The notes: generated by a model not told the origin, from the sequence alone. Counted from the first letter of the stretch, positions 1 through 7,265 are shown. The stretch: DNA of 22,041 nt from JBAZTO01 sp041661865 (GCA_041661865.1 JBAZTO010000060.1:1-22041); one strand, 5' to 3'. Numbers and translations: made by a program.

Positions 1-133
1 TGGTACAGTCTGTCATGCCGATGGCCTTTCTAATTGCCTATAAGAGGTCTGGTAACTACTTATATAGCAAATAGTTAGGACATCGGCAACTTATTTATGG
101 GCAAACTGCGTGAAATATGCGGGTTAGTCGGAA

Positions 134-267
134 GGCGGCCGGTCTTTCGACCGACCGCCCCCGTACCAACGCCCGTGTCTCGCCGTCCCGGGGGCCAACT
201 CCCGGGACACACAGGCATCATTTTCTCCCGCGGCCCGGAGTGAGAGATTCCCCCGACCGGCGGGAGA
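134..267. other. Cluster of three GC-rich hairpins; candidate structured RNA
   Basis: The first 440 bases hold no convincing gene. Three stable hairpins sit close together: 134-144 pairs with 149-159 around a TTTC loop (one mismatch), 185-192 pairs perfectly with 201-208, and TCTCCCGC at 224-231 pairs with GCGGGAGA at 260-267. This density is unusual beside the AT-rich flanks (1-110 and 360-520). It could be a small RNA, the 3' structure of an upstream transcript, or more repeat elements. An open frame across the region (117-593) has no recognisable protein features and ends inside the repressor gene. Confidence 0.3.
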
Positions 268-419
268 TTAAACCGACCTCAATCCCGACCCGCAAACGCC
301 GCAACGCCTTTGTCAGAAGCTGTTACTATCCATCGGTCAGAGTCAGCAGGCTCTCCAGTAGTGCTGCCGTTGGGCGCATACCAACCCTATTAGCCCTATT
401 GCGACTATTGACATTTTTC

Positions 420-447
420 TTGCTAGTGTTAGCCAATGGGCTACAAT
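420..447 (+). promoter_or_regulatory. Candidate sigma-70-type promoter of the S24 repressor gene
   Basis: TTGCTA at 420-425, a 16-base gap, then TACAAT at 442-447. The -10 box is strong and the -35 box moderate. The gap equals that of the other two strong promoter candidates here (8228-8255 and 15122-15149). The expected transcript start near 454 gives a leader of about 70 bases that contains the two operator-like sites. Alternative: TTGACA at 408-413, but it has no good -10 partner. Confidence 0.45.
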
Positions 448-469
448 ACCCCTTTGTTGCATATTTATA

Positions 470-515
470 TTCGCACATGCGTAACGCTGTCAAGTCCAAC
501 ATTCGCAAATGTGAA
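470..515. promoter_or_regulatory. Two operator-like palindromes upstream of the repressor
   Basis: Site 1 (470-484) reads TTCGCACATGCGTAA and site 2 (502-515) reads TTCGCAAATGTGAA. Both fit TTCGCA-NN-TG(C/T)G(A/T)A, a partly symmetric motif. They start 32 bp apart, about three helical turns, placing them on one face of the DNA between the predicted promoter and the start codon. Autorepression by the adjacent LexA-like protein is the natural reading. This is inferred from symmetry and position; the protein's true operator is unknown. Confidence 0.35.
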
Positions 516-522
516 GATTTTT

Positions 523-1572
523 ATGACAGATCGTCCGGCATTGTCGATATGCGCCCGCATTGCAAAGATCCGGCTCGAAATGGCTGGATCTAGGGGTAAA
601 TCCTCATTCGCAAAGAAGTTAGGACTTTCACCCTCCACCTATGACTACTACGAGGCCTCCCGCGTTCCTCCAGCCGACACGCTGGTGCGGATAGCCGAAG
701 TGACGGGAGTTGATCTTGTCTGGCTCTTGACGGGTCGGCACGGAAGCGGGCAAATCATCGCGGCCGACAATCCGATTCTCAATCGCGCCGCCCAACTCCT
801 GGCCGATCACCCCCAGTCGGCCTCCGCGTTGGAAGCCTTCATCGACTTGTTGTCCGCGGCGGCGAAGTTTCCCGCCAAGGGCGGCGCGAACGGGCAAGCC
901 GAGGCAGATGTTCGGGGGGGCGTGTCCGCAGATCGCCCGAAGCTCTCAGACACGGCGGGCACGACGCGTACGGGCACAGCCAGCGGCTCGGCGCCGATCC
1001 AAACTCCCCCAAAACTGGCCGGCATCGATCCGTCCTGTTGCGTGCCGATCCTGGGGCGCAGCGCCGCCGGGGTGGCCAAGTTCTGGTCCTCTCCGCAGGA
1101 GGCCCAGGGCATCACCCGGCTGGACGACCTGATCCGCCGCAGCGGGGCCTTGGGAGGCGGAATGGAGGTCCAGCCCGCCAAGGTGGGCGCGACGGACGCC
1201 CAGGCCCCCAACCAGGCGGTGCAGCTCGTGACGCTTCGCAAGGCCCCGCCGGGCCTGCCCGACCAGTTTGTCATCGCCCCGTTCCTCAAGCGGACCCACC
1301 GCGATACCTTCGCCCTGCGGATCGACGGGGAGTCCATGTCGCCCGAGATCCGCCACGGCGATATCGTGGTAGCCAGCCCCACCTGCCCAGCCGAGGAGGG
1401 CAAGGCCGCGATCGTGCAACTGGCCAACCAGATCGGCGTGACCTGCAAGCTCTATCGCCGCATGGGCACGTCGGTATGCCTGATCCCCATCAACGAGCAG
1501 TTCCCCTCCGCGCGCTATGATGCCAAGGCGGTGGAATGGGCCCTGCGAGTGCTTGCTCGCGTCAGGCCTTGA
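523..1572 (+). CDS. LexA/phage-type S24 repressor with N-terminal HTH
   Basis: A 349-residue transcriptional repressor of the LexA/phage CI type, which loses repression by self-cleavage. An N-terminal HTH_3/XRE-like domain (about residues 12-66, with LGLSPSTYDYYE and a following helix) is joined by a low-complexity Ala/Gly/Thr linker (about 95-165) to an S24 peptidase fold. The likely cleavage region is LGRSAAGVAKFW (177-188, Ala182-Gly183). The catalytic dyad is present: Ser271 in DGESMSPEIRHGD and Lys309 in TCKLYRR. The ATG at 523 was chosen because the HTH follows directly; an upstream in-frame ATG at 436 lies before the predicted transcript start. It is longer than LexA (about 200 residues) because of the linker and an insert near 190-245, so it is more phage-repressor-like than a housekeeping LexA. 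No phage genes lie nearby. A weak terminator follows the stop. Confidence 0.85.
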   Translation: MTDRPALSICARIAKIRLEMAGSRGKSSFAKKLGLSPSTYDYYEASRVPPADTLVRIAEVTGVDLVWLLTGRHGSGQIIAADNPILNRAAQLLADHPQSASALEAFIDLLSAAAKFPAKGGANGQAEADVRGGVSADRPKLSDTAGTTRTGTASGSAPIQTPPKLAGIDPSCCVPILGRSAAGVAKFWSSPQEAQGITRLDDLIRRSGALGGGMEVQPAKVGATDAQAPNQAVQLVTLRKAPPGLPDQFVIAPFLKRTHRDTFALRIDGESMSPEIRHGDIVVASPTCPAEEGKAAIVQLANQIGVTCKLYRRMGTSVCLIPINEQFPSARYDAKAVEWALRVLARVRP

Positions 1573-1591
1573 CCCAGCTACACTTGTAAGG

Positions 1592-1633
1592 CCCAGCCGT
1601 GTTCCGAGGAACTCGGCTGGGATTTCCTCTGTT
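1592..1633 (+). terminator. Hairpin terminator after the S24 repressor
   Basis: CCCAGCCG (1592-1599) pairs perfectly with CGGCTGGG (1614-1621), and an inner TTCC/GGAA pair extends the stem. A T-rich but interrupted tail follows (atttcctctgtt). It lies 20 bases past the stop codon, as expected for an intrinsic terminator of modest strength. Confidence 0.6.
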
Positions 1634-1655
1634 AAGAAACTGCCTCAGAACGTAG

Positions 1656-1702
1656 CATGGGCATCTTGCCCATGAGTATCACGGGCGTCCCGCCCGTGAT
1701 AC
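1656..1702. repeat. Paired short hairpins (family C repeat)
   Basis: Two adjacent perfect hairpins with 3-base loops: CATGGGCA-TCT-TGCCCATG (1656-1674) and a 12-bp stem with loop TCC (1676-1702, core GGGCG-TCC-CGCCC). Similar hairpin modules occur at 5024, 7662, 7881, 7912 and 15880. The arms differ but the design is retained. This copy lies between the repressor terminator and the ribosome binding site of the next gene. Confidence 0.75.
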
Positions 1703-1735
1703 GAATTCCGAGATAGTTCATAAGGAGACCTGTAG

Positions 1736-3001
1736 GTGCCCATCTGGATTGCCGTTGCAGCCACGATACTTTCGGGATTCTTCGGACTGACGGGCTTTGC
1801 GCTTCGCGCGTTCCGTCGGGCCAGGCTGGAGGAGGTTCTCTCCGGCAAGAGCGGCAAGGCCCGATTGGTGCTGCTGGATCGGCATCTGCCGGCGTTGCAG
1901 TTGACCGCCTCCTTCGGCCGGGCCGTCGCGAGCCTGGTGCTGGTGGTGGCCATCCTCTACATCTTTGAGCCGGCGCACGCTTCAGGCGGCTGGGGCCTGT
2001 GGGCCGTCTACGCGACCTTGATCGCCGGCACGATCGTCGCCGTCTTCAGCGTCGGCATCCCGCACGCCTGGGCCTTTCACGCCGCCGAGGGCGTGCTGGC
2101 CGCGACCATCGTCCCGATGCTCGTCTTCCGCTACCTGTTCTACCCCTTCGTGGCGCTGATGCAGGCGATGGACCTGCCCATCCGCCGCCTGGCCGGGGTG
2201 GTCGAGGAAGTGGAGGAGGCCGACAAGGCCCGCGAGGAAATCCTCCAGGCCGCCTCCGAAGGCAAGGCCGAGGGCGCCGTGGGGGCCGAGGAAGTCCGAA
2301 TGATCGAGTCGGTCATCGAGTTCGGCCAGATGAAGGCCGGGGAGATCATGACCCCGCGGACCGACATCTTTGCCCTGCCCATCGAATTGCCCTGGCAGGA
2401 GGCCGCCGCCCGGATCGTGGAGGCCGGCCACAGCCGCGTGCCCGTCTACGAGGGCGACATCGACAACATCCTGGGCATCGTCTACGCCAAGGACCTGCTG
2501 GGCCTGGTCAGCAAGGGCGAGCCGAATGACCTGCGGCGGATCATGCGAAAGCCTTACTTCGTGCCCGAGAGCAAGACGCTGGCCGACCTGCTGCGGGAGT
2601 TCAAGACGCGGCGCGTGCACCTGTCGATCGTGCTGGACGAGTACGGCGGCACAGCCGGGCTGGTGAGCATCGAGGATATCGTCGAGGAGATCGTCGGGGA
2701 GATTGCCGACGAGTACGATGTCGCCGGGCCGGCCCTGATGACGCGCCTCGACGAGCGGACGGCGGAGGTGGACGGGCGGATTTACATCGACGACCTTAAC
2801 GAGGCGATGGGCCTGGACATCCCCGAGGACGAGGACTACGACACCATCGCGGGCATGATCTTCGCCGAACTGGGCTACATCCCGCCGCGCGGCGAGAAAC
2901 TCGAAGCCTACGGCGCACGCTTCACCGTCACCGCCGCCGACGAACGAAAAATCACCAAGGTCCGCGTCGAACTGCTCGACGCCCAGCCGGAAGAAAAGTA
3001 G
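1736..3001 (+). CDS. CorC/HlyC-family membrane protein (CNNM-CBS-CorC_HlyC)
   Basis: A 421-residue inner-membrane protein of the CNNM/CorC/HlyC family, linked to divalent cation (Mg2+/Co2+) efflux or tolerance. The start is a GTG preceded by AAGGAGA at 1722-1728, seven bases away. An N-terminal CNNM (DUF21) membrane region holds several hydrophobic helices (about 1-20, 55-80, 85-110, 115-145). A CBS pair follows: MTPRTDIF begins near residue 205 and continues through HSRVPVYEGDIDNILGIVYAKDLL; the second includes VLDEYGGTAGLVSIEDIVEEIVGEI. The CorC_HlyC C-terminal domain covers about 340-418. All expected parts are present at normal length. It appears monocistronic and converges on the signal peptidase gene. 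Substrate assignment is by family only. Confidence 0.88.
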   Translation: MPIWIAVAATILSGFFGLTGFALRAFRRARLEEVLSGKSGKARLVLLDRHLPALQLTASFGRAVASLVLVVAILYIFEPAHASGGWGLWAVYATLIAGTIVAVFSVGIPHAWAFHAAEGVLAATIVPMLVFRYLFYPFVALMQAMDLPIRRLAGVVEEVEEADKAREEILQAASEGKAEGAVGAEEVRMIESVIEFGQMKAGEIMTPRTDIFALPIELPWQEAAARIVEAGHSRVPVYEGDIDNILGIVYAKDLLGLVSKGEPNDLRRIMRKPYFVPESKTLADLLREFKTRRVHLSIVLDEYGGTAGLVSIEDIVEEIVGEIADEYDVAGPALMTRLDERTAEVDGRIYIDDLNEAMGLDIPEDEDYDTIAGMIFAELGYIPPRGEKLEAYGARFTVTAADERKITKVRVELLDAQPEEK

Positions 3002-3031
3002 GGGCAGGATCGTCAATCCGGTCCTTGACGA

Positions 3032-3099
3032 ACTAGCCGCGAGCGCGAAGCGAGCGGGGATCATCGTTTCTGATCGTGGTCGCGGCGTTTTCGACCACG
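3032..3099 (+). repeat. Family B repeat with hairpin tail
   Basis: The 27-base B core (ACTAGCCGCGAGCGCGAAGC then GAGCGGG) is at 3032-3058. It is followed by ATCATCGTTTCTG and a perfect 8-bp hairpin CGTGGTCG/CGACCACG (3075-3082/3092-3099). The core and tail recur inverted at 5281-5368; the core alone recurs inside mnmG (12869-12895) and, inverted with changes, at 19634-19658. It lies just past the CorC-family stop codon, between two converging genes. Confidence 0.8.
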
Positions 3100-3122
3100 A
3101 CGAAGTCTTGCAGAACATCCCC

Positions 3123-3142
3123 GCGTGCAACAAGTTGCACGC
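3123..3142 (-). repeat. Family A palindrome
   Basis: GCGTGCAACAAGTTGCACGC: 9-bp arms around a 2-base centre. In the chosen reference orientation the flanks are GTAGG on the left and CGGAA or similar on the right; here it reads on the minus strand (followed by CCTACC on the plus strand). It lies 8 bases beyond the stop codon of the signal peptidase gene. Other copies: 4982, 10705, 12231, 12832 and 12928. Confidence 0.85.
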
Positions 3143-3150
3143 CCTACCGG

Positions 3151-4053
3151 CTACTTGATGGTCCCAAAGCGGGACCAGTTAGCGGCCGGCCAATAGAGGT
3201 AGTCAAACCGACCTCGCACACACGCCAGCGGGACAGGCCCAAAGTGCCTGCTATCCAGCGAATTATTCCGATTGTCGCCCAAGACAAAGCAAGTGTTCTT
3301 GGGAATAACCGTCGCAGGCATATCCGCAGTCACAGTCTGCGATGGAGTGATCATAATCCGGTAGTTTGCACTACCGTTGGTCTCAACAAATGACTCGCCC
3401 GCAGCACCAACTACCCTGGGGATTGCCCTTAGAGGCAGTTCCTTGCCGTTGATCAGAAGTCTGCTGTCGCGGACTTCGACGGTATCTCCAGGCAAGGCCA
3501 CTACACGCTTGATGAACATCTGCCGACGATTGTCCGGATTCGGAAAGACGATGATATCTCCACGTTGCGGGTCCGCCTGTGCATAGGCGATCTTGTTCGC
3601 CAGGAGCCGGTCGCCATGAATGATCGTGGGGGCCATGGAGGGGCTGGGCACTATAAAGGCCTGGAGGAATCTGTCGCGGACGTAGAGGCTCATCGTCACA
3701 CAGCCGCCAGTGCCCATGACGACCAGCAGCAGGTAGACGAACCCTCGGTTGTATTCTCGAAGCATGTAGTCTGCTTGCGTTCGATGAGCGAGCAGGTAGG
3801 AATCGATGATTGCATACAGATTCAGAATCAGGAACGGCGCCGCAGCCACTAACAGCCACACCGTGTTGATCGGCGAACTATACGCCAGCGTGATGAGGAT
3901 CGTAGGAATGAATACGCCGCTGAGGACGGCTAGGAGAAGTCCCTTGGCCAGTTTGCCGCAGTAGATGTGACCTAGCCCCGCAAGGGCCAGCGAGAATGCC
4001 GCCGCAACACAAGGTTTTCTCTTAGTAGACACACTATTGGTTGCCGATGTCAT
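3151..4053 (-). CDS. lepB: Signal peptidase I (S26) with extra N-terminal membrane helices
   Basis: A 300-residue type I signal peptidase, which removes signal peptides from exported proteins on the outer face of the cytoplasmic membrane. Box B is VPSPSMAPTI with catalytic Ser139. Box D is IKRVVALPGD with the general base Lys182. Box E is GDNRNNSLDSRHFGPV (about 256-271). The N-terminus is longer than in standard LepB, with hydrophobic segments near 15-35, 38-58, 64-85 and 104-124. The first pair (LALAGLGHIYCGKLAKGLLL) resembles TM2/DUF5683-like hairpins. A strong ribosome binding site (AGGAGAAGG) precedes the ATG. It is the last gene of an operon 18 bases after the small membrane protein, so it is probably transcribed with the ECF sigma factor. 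The family call is firm; paralogues elsewhere in the genome are likely. Confidence 0.92.
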   Translation of the reverse strand: MTSATNSVSTKRKPCVAAAFSLALAGLGHIYCGKLAKGLLLAVLSGVFIPTILITLAYSSPINTVWLLVAAAPFLILNLYAIIDSYLLAHRTQADYMLREYNRGFVYLLLVVMGTGGCVTMSLYVRDRFLQAFIVPSPSMAPTIIHGDRLLANKIAYAQADPQRGDIIVFPNPDNRRQMFIKRVVALPGDTVEVRDSRLLINGKELPLRAIPRVVGAAGESFVETNGSANYRIMITPSQTVTADMPATVIPKNTCFVLGDNRNNSLDSRHFGPVPLACVRGRFDYLYWPAANWSRFGTIK

Positions 4054-4071
4054 AACCTTCTCCTGATTTCT

Positions 4072-4320
4072 CTACAAGACCATCTCCAGCGCCAGAGCCA
4101 GCCGGGCCAGCCCAATCAAGGCGCCACACGTGACCAATCCTGCCTTCGCCCATGAAGATGCCGTAATTCGTTCAAAATAGCCCAAGAGCAGCCGCGTTCT
4201 GCGGTGCCTGTCACTCTCTGCCTGACGCACGGCGGCCATCACCCGCCCGGAGAACCCGGTGCTAGGCTGTGTGCCTCGCTGTCGTTCTTTCCAAGTTTCG
4301 TACATCTCCCGATTGTTCAT
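4072..4320 (-). CDS. Small membrane protein coupled to the ECF sigma factor; possible anti-sigma
   Basis: An 82-residue protein of no recognised family. The N-terminal 55 residues are charged and soluble (TWKERQRGTQPSTGFSGRVM, then an Arg-rich stretch). One C-terminal membrane helix (about 57-80, WAKAGLVTCGALIGLARLAL) follows. Its ATG overlaps the sigma-factor TGA (ATGA, 4317-4320), so translation is coupled. That arrangement, one membrane helix and a cytoplasmic N-terminus match what is seen for many membrane anti-sigma factors. However, there is no zinc HxxxCxxC motif, and the N-terminal part is short for an anti-sigma domain. The role is inferred from context only. Confidence 0.7.
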   Translation of the reverse strand: MNNREMYETWKERQRGTQPSTGFSGRVMAAVRQAESDRHRRTRLLLGYFERITASSWAKAGLVTCGALIGLARLALALEMVL

Positions 4321-4859
4321 CCCAAACCTCCGTCCTCTTCCGCCAGAAGCGACCGCAATGCCGACTTCGCTCGGTTGATTCTGGAGCGGATGGTTCCGAT
4401 CGGCACGGCCTCGATGTCGGCGATCTGCTGGTAGGCCAGCCCTTCCACCTCGGCCAGGATAAATGCCAGTCGCTGCTCGTCGGGCAAGGCAGCCAAGGCT
4501 TCGTCCAGCCGACGGTAGAACTCGTTCTTCGCCGCCTCGTCACATGGTTCGAGGCAGTGAACGCGCTCGGGCAGTTCCGCAGTCGACGGGACTGACCGCT
4601 TCTTGAGGGCATTGCGGCTCAGGTTGCGGGCAATCGCAAGCAGCCACGTGAGGAACTGGCCACGTGCGGGGTCGAACGATCCTATTCGCTTGTAAGCGGC
4701 CAGGAACACTTCCTGGCCGACGTCTTCACATGCATGTTTGTCGCGGATGAAGCGGCCGATCATGCGGATTACCGGGCCCTGGTAACGCTCCACGATCTGG
4801 CGAAACGCTTCAACGTCGCCATTGAGAACGCGTTGTATGATCGCTTTTTCATCTTGCAT
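4317..4859 (-). CDS. ECF-type RNA polymerase sigma factor
   Basis: A 180-residue sigma-70-family protein of the extracytoplasmic-function group, with only regions 2 and 4. Region 2 (about 19-88) contains the core-binding and -10 recognition part: DKHACEDVGQEVFLAAYKRI then QFLTWLLAIARNLSRN. Region 4 (about 115-172) has LPDEQRLAFILAEVEGLAYQQIADI and the HTH VPIGTIRSRINRAKSALRSLL. Length is normal for an ECF sigma. It is first in an operon with a small membrane protein (4-base overlap) and signal peptidase I. Autoregulation is common in this family, and a candidate promoter lies at 4902-4929. ECF subgroup and target genes cannot be assigned from sequence alone. Confidence 0.9.
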   Translation of the reverse strand: MQDEKAIIQRVLNGDVEAFRQIVERYQGPVIRMIGRFIRDKHACEDVGQEVFLAAYKRIGSFDPARGQFLTWLLAIARNLSRNALKKRSVPSTAELPERVHCLEPCDEAAKNEFYRRLDEALAALPDEQRLAFILAEVEGLAYQQIADIEAVPIGTIRSRINRAKSALRSLLAEEDGGLG

Positions 4860-4901
4860 GCTCAGATCCCGGTGAGACCTCTACTTGGCTTCTTCATTGA
4901 G

Positions 4902-4929
4902 ATATACAACCCAGACGGTCAAGAGTTCC
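4902..4929 (-). promoter_or_regulatory. Possible ECF-type promoter of the sigma operon
   Basis: On the minus strand GGAAC (4925-4929) is followed after 17 bases by GTATAT (4902-4907), about 43 bases before the start codon. GGAAC is the usual -35 core of ECF promoters, but the -10 part is not diagnostic. The call depends largely on one 5-base word and its position. Confidence 0.22.
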
Positions 4930-4981
4930 ACGGATTATGAAACCTTCCATTGTTTTGTGAGTTCGCGAATCAGTCCGTAGA

Positions 4982-5001
4982 GCGTGCAACTCGTTGCACG
5001 C
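4982..5001 (+). repeat. Family A palindrome
   Basis: GCGTGCAACTCGTTGCACGC, in the forward orientation (GTAGA before, GGAATC after). It is followed 22 bases later by a family C hairpin (5024-5042), so two palindromes form a pair. It lies in the 597-base non-coding region between the sigma operon and aspS. Confidence 0.8.
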
Positions 5002-5023
5002 GGAATCTTTTTCCGGATGAAGA

Positions 5024-5042
5024 CACAGGCGAGACGCCTGTG
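5024..5042. repeat. Family C hairpin
   Basis: CACAGGCG-AGA-CGCCTGTG, a perfect 8-bp stem with a 3-base loop, followed by CTACC. The same hairpin and flanks recur at 7912-7930, identical from AGA before the stem through CTACC after it. The 5043-5225 stretch between here and the parS site contains GC-rich sequence but no gene; a 106-codon frame across it (4950-5270) translates the repeats only. Confidence 0.8.
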
Positions 5043-5225
5043 CTACCAGGTGTCAGGTCTGGCGGCAGCGCGGCTGCGCAACAATCGCGGCGCGGGCAAA
5101 GAGAGCCTGCGCGACAGGGTCTGCGCGCTAAAGATGGGCGCTTGCCCTCGCACGCAATGAAAACGCGGAATAATTCTCTTTTGAGCTTCCGGCCAAGGAA
5201 ACAATTGTGGCGCACAAATATTGAT

Positions 5226-5241
5226 TGTTCCACGTGGAACA
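5226..5241. other. parS: parS centromere site (ParB-binding palindrome)
   Basis: TGTTCCACGTGGAACA, a perfect 16-bp palindrome. It matches the conserved bacterial parS sequence (TGTTNCACGTGNAACA), the site where ParB loads and spreads to organise chromosome segregation; the CC/GG form is the one described in Pseudomonas. It is non-coding, between the sigma operon and aspS. No other copy was seen in this window and parA/parB are not here. Most parS sites cluster near the replication origin, so this suggests an origin-proximal position. Confidence 0.82.
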
Positions 5242-5280
5242 TTTTGAGAGCGATTCCCGGCAGCGGCTAGGGCGGGGTGG

Positions 5281-5368
5281 CGTGGTCGCGGCGTTTGCCT
5301 GCCGGTAGTCAGGTTTGCGGCCACGTGCAGAAACGACGATACCCGCTCGCTTCGCGCTCGTGGCTAGT
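5281..5368 (-). repeat. Family B repeat (inverted copy) with hairpin
   Basis: The B core is inverted at 5342-5368 (one change from the 3032 copy). Reading the minus strand, homology continues through TCGTCGTTTCTG to CGTGGCCGC, as at 3032-3084. The hairpin tail is closed here by 5281-5290 (CGTGGTCGCG) against 5317-5325, around a longer loop. CGTGGTCGCGGCGTTT is identical at 5281 and 3075. It lies between parS and the 3' end of aspS. Confidence 0.75.
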
Positions 5369-5400
5369 GCGCCAAGGCGCGGGCCTTGGTGCCCTCCGGC

Positions 5401-5456
5401 CGAGCGGCATTCCGGTCTTCGGTATTCCGGTTGTCCGGTCCTCCGGTAGTCCGGCT
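5401..5456. repeat. Degenerate TCCGG-type short tandem repeats
   Basis: Six imperfect units built on TTCCGG or TCCGG (attccggtcttcgg, tattccgg, ttgtccgg, tcctccgg, tagtccgg) occupy the last 50 bases before the aspS stop codon. They give no meaningful protein. No clear terminator for aspS was seen, so this stretch may hold its transcript end. Confidence 0.5.
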
Positions 5457-7265
5457 CTATTTCTTCGGCGGGACCAGGATCTTGAGGTCCAGTTCAGCCA
5501 GTTGTCGTTCGTCGACGGTCGAGGGGGCGTTGGTCAGCAGGCAGATGCCTCGCTGGGTCTTGGGGAAGGCGATCACGTCGCGGAGCGACTGTCCGCCGAT
5601 CATGATCATGGCCACGCGGTCCAGGCCCAGGGCCAACCCGCCGTGCGGCGGCGCGCCGAATTTCAGGGCCTCCAGCAGGAAGCCGAACTTCTCCTGGGCC
5701 TCCTTCTCCTTGATGCCCAGGGCGGAGAACACCTGCGACTGCACCTGCGGCGAATGGATACGGATCGACCCGCCGCCCAGCTCCGTGCCGTTGCAGACGA
5801 TGTCGTACGCCCGCGCCCGCACGGCCCCGGGGTCGCTGGTGAGCTTGTCCATGTCCTGCGGCTGGGGCGAGGTGAAGGGATGGTGCATGGCCATCCACCG
5901 CTTGTCCTCCTCGCTCCACTCCAGCAGCGGGAAGTCCACCACCCAGCACCAGGCGAAGGAACCTTCGGCGTAGAGGCCCAGGTCCTTGCCCAGCCGGTTG
6001 CGGAGGGCGGAGAGGCACTTGTGTACCATCGACGGCCTGTCGGCGGCGAAGAACAGGATGTCGCCGTCCTTGGCGCCGAAAATCTGGCGAAGCTGGGCCT
6101 GCATCTCGGGCGAGAGGAACTTGGCCACGCCGCCGGCGAAGGCGCCGTTTTCCAGCTTGCACCAGGCCAGGCCCTTGGCGCCCAGCTCGCCGACGTAGGC
6201 GGTGTAGGCCTCGATGTCCTTGCGGGTGAACTTGGCCCCGCCGGGCGGGCAGATGGCCTTGACGATGCCGCCGGCGGCCAGGGCGTCGGTGAAAACCTTG
6301 AAGTCGCTGGCGCCGACGATTTTGGAGACGTCCTGCAGCTTGAGATCGAACCGCAGGTCCGGCCGATCGCAGCCGTAGTAGGCCATTGCGTCGGCGTAGC
6401 TCATCACCGGCACCTGCGCGGGGAATTCCTTGCCCGCGGCTGCACAGACCTTGGCCAGCACCTTGTTGGTCACGTCCATCACCGTCTGCTCGGTGCAGAA
6501 GCTCATCTCGATGTCCAACTGCGTGAACTCCGGCTGGCGGTCGGCGCGAAGGTCCTCGTCGCGGAAGCAGCGGACGATCTGGTAGTAGCGGTCCAGGCCG
6601 CCGACCATCAGGATCTGCTTGAACAACTGCGGGCTCTGCGGCAGGGCGTAGAAACAGGCCTCCTGCAGGCGCGAGGGCACCAGGAAGTCGCGGGCGCCTT
6701 CGGGCGTCGAGCGGGTCAGGAAGGGCGTCTCGACCTCGACGAAACCTTCGGCGTCCAGCACGTCGCGCATGGTCTTGCAGATGCGATGGCGCATCATCAG
6801 GGCCTTGGTCATCTCCGGCCGACGGAGGTCGATGTAGCGATAGCGGAGGCGAGTCTCTTCCGAGACGGTCGAGAACTCGTCAGGCTCGAAGGGCACGGTC
6901 TCGGAGCGGTTGAGGAGGACCAGGTCGCCTCCCACCACTTCGACGGCGCCGGTGGGCAGCTTGGGGTTCTCGCGCTCGGCGCCGCGGGGGCGAACCGTGC
7001 CGCCCACGGAGATGACCCACTCGTTGCGCAGCGCGCGGGCCAGGCCGTAGCGGTCGGCTTCGTCCTTGTTGTTGGGGTCGCTGGGCAGGTCGAAGACCAC
7101 CTGCGTGACGCCCTCGCGGTCGCGGAGGTCGATGAAGACCACCCCGCCGTGATCGCGATAGCTGCGGACCCAGCCGCACAGGCGGACGGTCTGGCCCACG
7201 TCCGACAGCCGCAACTGCCCGCAGGAGTGAGTGCGATGAAGAACCTCGTCGTTGGATTGGCTCAT
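5457..7265 (-). CDS. aspS: Aspartyl-tRNA synthetase
   Basis: A 602-residue class II synthetase charging tRNA-Asp with aspartate. An N-terminal OB-fold anticodon-binding domain (about 15-115) includes WVRSYRDHGGVVFIDLRDRE. The catalytic core carries motif 2 (YQIVRCFRDEDLRADRQPEF) and the C-terminal motif 3 (GLALGLDRVAMIM). A bacterial GAD insertion lies in the middle (about 310-420). Length is normal for the bacterial type (about 590). His39 in the RDHGGV motif matches non-discriminating AspRSs such as that of Pseudomonas, which also charge tRNA-Asn; E. coli has Leu there. If so, the genome should carry gatCAB. It appears monocistronic with its own promoter (7332-7360). The ATG follows a weak ribosome binding site, but the N-terminus aligns well with the family. 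Confidence 0.96.
   Translation of the reverse strand: MSQSNDEVLHRTHSCGQLRLSDVGQTVRLCGWVRSYRDHGGVVFIDLRDREGVTQVVFDLPSDPNNKDEADRYGLARALRNEWVISVGGTVRPRGAERENPKLPTGAVEVVGGDLVLLNRSETVPFEPDEFSTVSEETRLRYRYIDLRRPEMTKALMMRHRICKTMRDVLDAEGFVEVETPFLTRSTPEGARDFLVPSRLQEACFYALPQSPQLFKQILMVGGLDRYYQIVRCFRDEDLRADRQPEFTQLDIEMSFCTEQTVMDVTNKVLAKVCAAAGKEFPAQVPVMSYADAMAYYGCDRPDLRFDLKLQDVSKIVGASDFKVFTDALAAGGIVKAICPPGGAKFTRKDIEAYTAYVGELGAKGLAWCKLENGAFAGGVAKFLSPEMQAQLRQIFGAKDGDILFFAADRPSMVHKCLSALRNRLGKDLGLYAEGSFAWCWVVDFPLLEWSEEDKRWMAMHHPFTSPQPQDMDKLTSDPGAVRARAYDIVCNGTELGGGSIRIHSPQVQSQVFSALGIKEKEAQEKFGFLLEALKFGAPPHGGLALGLDRVAMIMIGGQSLRDVIAFPKTQRGICLLTNAPSTVDERQLAELDLKILVPPKK

Noticed and set aside
1982..3133. 383-codon minus-strand frame opposite the CorC-family gene
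   Set aside because: Antisense shadow; the plus-strand protein has complete CNNM, CBS and C-terminal domains.
4950..5270. 106-codon frame in the region holding parS
   Set aside because: Its sequence is the translation of family A and C repeats (ATRCTR, TGETPVLP), a known kind of annotation artefact.
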